Assembly (NCBI GenBank): GCA_019420585.1
Contig: JAHZGX010000003.1
Coordinates: 1-10,257, forward strand
Direction: 5' to 3'
DNA length: 10,257 nt
Origin: Prevotellaceae bacterium
Lineage (GTDB): Bacteria; Bacteroidota; Bacteroidia; Bacteroidales; Bacteroidaceae
Shown here piece by piece: positions 6,792 to 10,257 of the stretch. A program made the translations under genes and the position numbers. Position 1 is the first letter of the stretch, and the number at the start of each line of letters is the position of its first letter. The notes beneath the pieces are model-generated. The model saw nothing but the letters and a program-made list of their open reading frames with translations, was not told where the DNA came from and searched no databases.

Positions 6792-6808
6792 GCCCTTGAG
6801 GGCTTTTT
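6792..6808 (+). terminator. Small terminator-like hairpin upstream of the tamL promoter
   Basis: GCCC (6792-6795), loop TTGA, GGGC (6800-6803), then TTTTT (6804-6808). The form is that of an intrinsic terminator, but the four-pair stem is short. It could end a plus-strand transcript arising in this intergenic region or read-through from the left. It is upstream of the tamL promoter, so it would not attenuate transcripts from that promoter. Confidence 0.25.
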
Positions 6809-6840
6809 CCCGTGAGGTGTGAAAAGACTTGTCCATTTGT

Positions 6841-6871
6841 TTTGCATTCCGCCTGCCTTGCACTACCTTTG
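6841..6871 (+). promoter_or_regulatory. Bacteroidetes-type promoter for tamL, placing the start at or next to the ATG
   Basis: TTTG (6841-6844), a 19-nt spacer, then TACCTTTG (6864-6871). This is the best full consensus match in the window. The ATG at 6877 begins only five nt after the -7 element, so the predicted transcript start is at or within a nucleotide or two of the ATG. This decides the start codon: the in-frame ATG at 6829 would lie upstream of the -33 element. Confidence 0.8.
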
Positions 6872-6876
6872 CAGCA

Positions 6877-9135
6877 ATGAAATCTCTGCGCTGGCTCCAT
6901 AAGTCCTTGTCCTGTGCGGTGGCGGCTTTCATGGCTGCTTCCTGCAGCGTGAACCGTTTCATCCCCGAAGGGTCTTATCTGCTGGAACGTGTCAGCATCT
7001 CGGCCGATACCGTGGCGTTGAACACTCAGCCCTTGCAGGGATTCGTGCGCCAGCGTCCCAACAGCCGATGGTTTTCAGCCCTGCCCATCCCCCTGTCGGT
7101 ATACTGCCTCTCGGGCACCGACAGCACGCGCCGCTTCAATCGCTTCCTGCGCAGGCTGGGCGAGGCACCGGTCATCTACGACTCCACCATGAGCCGCCGC
7201 ACCAGTACCAACATGGAACAGGCCGTGCGGAGCATGGGCTACCTGAATGCCCGGGTGGTGCGTGACGAGCGTGTGCGGCGCAACCGCCTGCGCCTGCGCT
7301 ACGAGGTGCATCTGGGCGACAAGTACAGAGTGCGCAACCTCAGTGTGGACATCTTGGACTCTGCTTTGGAGCACTGCCTGGCCGAGGAGAAGGCTTTGCC
7401 CAGATTGCATGAGGGCATGGATTTTGACTTGAATGTACTTGATGAGGAGCGTGGACGCATCTCCTCGGTACTCTCCAACAACGGTTATTACCGCTTCAAC
7501 AAGGATTTCATACGTTACGAAGCCGACACTACCGTAGGTCACCATCAGGTGGACTTGCGCATGATGGTGCTTCCCTACCGGGTGGCAGCAGGCCATGATA
7601 CCGTGCCGCACAGCCGCTACAGACTGAACCGGGTGGAATTCCAGGTGGACACTACCCGTACAGGACGGCCTTTCCTGCGCCACAAGGCTTTGCTCGAGGC
7701 TTCGAGGCTGGAGCCAGGCAACTTGTACCGGGAGGCGGACGTGCAGGAGACCTATGCCCGCATGATACGTTTGGGAGCCGTGCTCAGCACCAATGTGCAC
7801 TTGCAGCCCAGTGCATCGGACAGCACTGGGCTTGATGCCGTGGTGCAGGTGGCACGCGGCAAGCGCAATTCCTTTGGTGTGGAGGTAGAGGGCACCAATT
7901 CGGCGGGTGACTTTGGCGCGGCTCTCTCCACTTCCTATCAGAACCGCAACGTGTTCCGTGGAAGCGAGACTTTCAGCGTGAAGTTGCGCGGTGCTTTCGA
8001 GGCCATCAAGGGGCTGAGCGGATATCAGGACCAGAATTATATAGAGTACAGTGCCGAGACGGGACTTTCCTTTCCCGGCTTTCGCGCCCCCTTTGTCTCT
8101 CGCGCTTTCCGCCAGCAGGTGGTGGCCACCAGCGAGGTGAGCCTGATGTATGACTCCCAGGACCGCCCCGAGTTTCACCGGCGAGTGGTCACCGCAGCAT
8201 GGAAATACCGCTGGTCCCGGCCTGGAAAGAGGCTTCAGCACAGGGTTGACCTGCTGGATCTCAACTATGTGTTCATGCCCTGGATAAGCAGCACATTCCG
8301 CAAACTCTATCTTGACGACCCAGAGAACCGCAACGCCATTCTGCGTTATAATTATGAGAATCTCTTTATCATGAAGTGGGGCTACAGCATGACTTACAAC
8401 TCACGCTCCATCAGGGATGGCCGTACGAACTACGGAACCAACGGGTACATCATACGCATGGGCGTGGAATCCTCCGGCAACTTGCTCTACGGACTGTCCA
8501 AGGCGGGTCTTTCGCCCATCAATTCCATGGGGCAGTACACGCTTTTCAATATTGCTTATGCGCAGTATGTGAAGGCGGACTTCGACTATTCCAAGAGTTT
8601 CTATTTTGATAAGCGCAACTCTCTGGCACTGCATTTCGGGGTGGGCGTGGCTTTTCCTTACGGAAACTCCACTATCCTGCCTTATGAAAAGAGGTATTTC
8701 AGCGGTGGTGCCAACAGCGTGCGTGGCTGGAGCGTGCGTGGACTGGGACCCGGTTCGTTCCGTGGGAATGACGGGCGCATTGACTTCATTAACCAGACGG
8801 GTGACCTCAAACTGGACATGAATGCCGAGTATCGTGCCCGGCTCTTCTGGAAATTGGATGGTGCGCTGTTCGTTGATGCGGGCAACATATGGACGCTGCG
8901 TGACTATGCCGACCAGCCTGGCGGCCAGTTCCGAGTGGACTCTTTCTGGCGGCAGATAGCTGTGGCTTACGGCTTGGGTGTGCGTCTCAACTTTGAGTAT
9001 TTCATCCTGCGCCTCGATGGTGGCATGAAGGCCGTGCATCCGGCCTATACAGACAGCCGTCGGCATTTCCCCATCGCGCATCCCAACTTCGGGCGTGACT
9101 TCAGTCTGCATTTTGCCGTAGGGCTTCCCTTCTAG
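6877..9135 (+). CDS. tamL: TamL-type outer-membrane assembly protein (TamA/BamA-like lipoprotein, Omp85)
   Basis: This 752-aa Omp85-superfamily protein should sit in the outer membrane and help assemble or insert beta-barrel or surface proteins, probably with a TamB partner. The N-terminus has a basic start, a hydrophobic core and a lipobox-like AASC, so Cys23 is the likely lipidated residue. A lipid-anchored TamA variant (TamL) is a known Bacteroidetes form. Residues ~35-330 form the periplasmic part, consistent with about three POTRA domains. From ~332 the pattern alternates as in a beta barrel, including QNRNVFRGSETFSVKLRG (355-372) and the conserved loop-6 motif VRGW (615-618) within SGGANSVRGW. 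It ends in ...HFAVGLPF, with the terminal Phe typical of barrel proteins. The tamB gene is not in this window. The promoter position fixes the start at 6877. Confidence 0.9.
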   Translation: MKSLRWLHKSLSCAVAAFMAASCSVNRFIPEGSYLLERVSISADTVALNTQPLQGFVRQRPNSRWFSALPIPLSVYCLSGTDSTRRFNRFLRRLGEAPVIYDSTMSRRTSTNMEQAVRSMGYLNARVVRDERVRRNRLRLRYEVHLGDKYRVRNLSVDILDSALEHCLAEEKALPRLHEGMDFDLNVLDEERGRISSVLSNNGYYRFNKDFIRYEADTTVGHHQVDLRMMVLPYRVAAGHDTVPHSRYRLNRVEFQVDTTRTGRPFLRHKALLEASRLEPGNLYREADVQETYARMIRLGAVLSTNVHLQPSASDSTGLDAVVQVARGKRNSFGVEVEGTNSAGDFGAALSTSYQNRNVFRGSETFSVKLRGAFEAIKGLSGYQDQNYIEYSAETGLSFPGFRAPFVSRAFRQQVVATSEVSLMYDSQDRPEFHRRVVTAAWKYRWSRPGKRLQHRVDLLDLNYVFMPWISSTFRKLYLDDPENRNAILRYNYENLFIMKWGYSMTYNSRSIRDGRTNYGTNGYIIRMGVESSGNLLYGLSKAGLSPINSMGQYTLFNIAYAQYVKADFDYSKSFYFDKRNSLALHFGVGVAFPYGNSTILPYEKRYFSGGANSVRGWSVRGLGPGSFRGNDGRIDFINQTGDLKLDMNAEYRARLFWKLDGALFVDAGNIWTLRDYADQPGGQFRVDSFWRQIAVAYGLGVRLNFEYFILRLDGGMKAVHPAYTDSRRHFPIAHPNFGRDFSLHFAVGLPF

Positions 9136-9167
9136 GCCTGAGGGCGGCACAAAAGGCCGGCCTATGC

Positions 9168-9198
9168 TTGTGCGTCTGCCATTGTTTCCGTAACTTTG
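9168..9198 (+). promoter_or_regulatory. Bacteroidetes-type promoter for the MBL-fold hydrolase gene
   Basis: A TTG (9168-9170) and TAACTTTG (9191-9198) are separated by 20 nt. The predicted start near 9205 leaves a leader of about 13 nt to the ATG at 9218. The gene can therefore be transcribed on its own as well as by read-through from tamL. Confidence 0.7.
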
Positions 9199-9217
9199 TG
9201 CTGAAAATAACAACTCA

Positions 9218-10024
9218 ATGATTAAGTTTATGTCATTGGGTTCGGGGAGCAGCGGAAACAGCTACTACCTGCAAGCAGGCAACACCCGCCTGCTGATAGA
9301 CGCAGGAATCAGCCCCCGAACCATGAAAAAGCATCTGAGAGGTGCGGGTGTAAACCTCGAGGATATAGATGCTGTCTTTGTGACGCATGACCACGCAGAC
9401 CACATCAAGGCTGTTGGCTACTTGGCCAATGACCTTGACAAACCTGTGTATGCCACGGAACTCGTGCATCAGGGCATCAACCGGAATTTCTGCGTGAGCA
9501 GCAAACTCACGCCCAAGCACGCGCGTGTGATACAGAAGGAAGTGGCGGTGCAGGTGGGGGACTTTGTGGTCACAGCCTTTGACGTACCCCATGACAGCAC
9601 AGACTGTGTGGGTTACAGGCTGGAGGCCGACAGCATTGTCTTCTGCTTGCTTACCGATGTGGGACACGTGACATCCACGCTGGAGGGACAGGTGGCACTG
9701 GCTGACTACATCGTGCTGGAGTCCAACCATGATGAGAACATGCTCGTGATGGGCAATTATCCTGCCTATCTGAAGGGACGCATAAGGGGTGACAAGGGTC
9801 ATCTGAGTAACGGTGACTCGGCTCGGCTGCTGGCTGAGCATGCTACGCCACGCCTCAAGCATGTGTGGCTGTGCCATCTGAGCGAGGAGAACAACCACCC
9901 TGAACTGGCTAGGAAAACCATGGAGACAGTGTGCCGCAGTTACGGAATTGTTCCGGGAAAAGACTTCGCCATGGATATCCTGAAGCGCAAGATGCCCTCA
10001 GAAATGTACGAATTGACCCCGTAG
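9218..10024 (+). CDS. MBL-fold metallohydrolase, YycJ/WalJ type
   Basis: This is a 268-aa cytosolic metallo-beta-lactamase-fold protein. The opening FMSLGSGSSGNSYYL (4-18) is typical of the YycJ/WalJ group. The metal-binding HxHxDH motif is HDHADH at 57-62, preceded by the strand DAVFVT. Later ligand regions include FDVPHDSTDCVGY, with its His near residue 126; LLTDVGH, with an Asp that can bridge the metals; and LCHLSEENN near the C-terminus. The length matches the family. Related proteins have been linked to nuclease or DNA-repair roles and, in firmicutes, sit beside the WalKR operon; neither context is present here, so the substrate is unknown. There is no signal peptide. The start follows a promoter and a short AT-rich leader. 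Confidence 0.9.
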   Translation: MIKFMSLGSGSSGNSYYLQAGNTRLLIDAGISPRTMKKHLRGAGVNLEDIDAVFVTHDHADHIKAVGYLANDLDKPVYATELVHQGINRNFCVSSKLTPKHARVIQKEVAVQVGDFVVTAFDVPHDSTDCVGYRLEADSIVFCLLTDVGHVTSTLEGQVALADYIVLESNHDENMLVMGNYPAYLKGRIRGDKGHLSNGDSARLLAEHATPRLKHVWLCHLSEENNHPELARKTMETVCRSYGIVPGKDFAMDILKRKMPSEMYELTP

Positions 10025-10047
10025 AATCAAAAAAACTCATGCAGGGC

Positions 10048-10078
10048 TTGCCCGTATTCGAAAAAGTCCGTACCTTTG
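10048..10078 (+). promoter_or_regulatory. Bacteroidetes-type promoter for the tRNA-Lys pair
   Basis: TTG (10048-10050), a 20-nt spacer and TACCTTTG (10071-10078). The predicted start near 10085 lies about 16 nt before the mature 5' end of the first tRNA, which fits a short 5' leader removed by RNase P. No second promoter is visible in the 28-nt gap between the two tRNA genes, so they are probably one transcript. Confidence 0.75.
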
Positions 10079-10100
10079 CAATCGCAAAAACAAAAGGTAT

Positions 10101-10176
10101 GCGTCCTTAGCTCAGTTGGTAGAGCAATTGACTCTTAATCAATGGGTCCAGGGTTCGAGCCCCTGAGGGCGTACCA
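10101..10176 (+). tRNA. tRNA-Lys(CTT)
   Basis: A complete 76-nt cloverleaf. The acceptor stem GCGTCCT pairs with AGGGCGT (two G-U pairs). The D arm is GCTC...GAGC. The anticodon stem ATTGA/TCAAT holds loop CTCTTAA with anticodon CTT (10134-10136), which reads AAG for lysine. The T arm is CAGGG-TTCGAGC-CCCTG. The discriminator is A and the CCA is encoded. Confidence 0.97.
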
Positions 10177-10204
10177 AGGAAATGAAATCCGAATGTTTTT
10201 GTAT

Positions 10205-10257
10205 GCGTCCTTAGCTCAGTTGGTAGAGCAATTGACTCTTAATCAATGGGTCCAGGG
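10205..10257 (+). tRNA. tRNA-Lys(CTT), second copy, cut by the window edge
   Basis: The 53 nt visible are identical to the first 53 nt of the upstream tRNA-Lys, through the anticodon arm and into the T stem. The 3' part lies outside the window. It begins 28 nt after the first copy's CCA, and the preceding GTAT is shared by both copies. The two form a tandem duplication with a 104-nt period. Confidence 0.93.

Larger units (their letters stand above)
6555..6876. other. Divergent intergenic region between the RNA methyltransferase and tamL genes
   Basis: This 322-bp gap holds the methyltransferase promoter at its left end (6589-6619) and the tamL promoter at its right end (6841-6871), listed separately. 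The ~220 bp between them contains no open frame that I recognise. Near its right side is a small GC hairpin followed by five T (6792-6808). The distance between the two promoters is larger than they need, leaving room for a regulator site or small RNA, but no specific one can be named. Confidence 0.6.

Noticed and set aside
7075..8241. Long open frame (388 codons) antisense to tamL
   Set aside because: It lies wholly inside the well-supported tamL gene, its product has no recognisable motif, and long antisense frames are expected opposite GC-rich codons.
9133..9164. TAGGCC / GGCCTA inverted repeat just after tamL as a terminator
   Set aside because: The stem is only six pairs with a 20-nt loop, no T-run follows, and the next gene's promoter directly follows. 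Too weak to call.
1..10257. Mobile element, CRISPR array, defence or toxin-antitoxin system
   Set aside because: No transposase, integrase, regular spaced repeats, target-site duplications or defence-family motifs are seen in any frame. The tRNA-Lys pair could serve as an integration site, but no att repeat or integrase is visible in the window.

Overview
The window reads as an ordinary chromosomal segment from a fairly GC-rich member of the Bacteroidales, most likely close to Prevotella, Paraprevotella or Bacteroides. The main evidence is six copies of the Bacteroidetes sigma-ABfr -7 element (TAnnTTTG), one in front of every transcription unit that I can place a promoter for. Five of them have a TTG or TTTG -33 element 19-20 nt upstream; the sixth, in front of the 264-aa gene, has a shorter 17-nt spacer. 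Other support comes from a lipid-anchored TamA-like (TamL) outer-membrane protein, a conserved-looking acidic-tailed protein with no recognised domain, and leaders that mostly lack Shine-Dalgarno sequences. The genus is an inference.

Layout from left to right. Positions 1-302 hold no gene that I can support. A three-gene minus-strand unit runs from 3216 down to 303: a YqiA-like alpha/beta hydrolase, ffh (the SRP GTPase) and folD (one-carbon folate metabolism). It is driven by a promoter at 3244-3274. Divergent from it is a plus-strand gene for a 264-aa protein of unknown function (3426-4220), followed by a very strong hairpin at 4243-4278. Next comes a plus-strand sodium:solute symporter (4398-5891). 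Its 3' end overlaps, tail to tail by 93 bp, the minus-strand gene for a TrmH/SpoU-type RNA methyltransferase (6554-5799). A divergent intergenic region (6555-6876) carries back-to-back promoters for the methyltransferase and for tamL (6877-9135). A metallo-beta-lactamase-fold hydrolase of the YycJ/WalJ type (9218-10024) follows under its own promoter. The window ends in a tandem pair of identical tRNA-Lys(CTT) genes, the second cut by the window edge.

Functionally the window is mostly housekeeping: protein targeting (Ffh), C1 metabolism (FolD), RNA modification (TrmH-like), outer-membrane biogenesis (TamL), tRNA supply and one Na+-coupled transporter. I see no mobile element, CRISPR array, toxin-antitoxin pair, phage gene or defence system. 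No new multi-gene system is evident. The items most worth a second look are the unknown acidic-tailed protein, the apparently leaderless tamL transcript, the in-register antisense overlap of the symporter and methyltransferase genes, and the long hairpin at 4243-4278.
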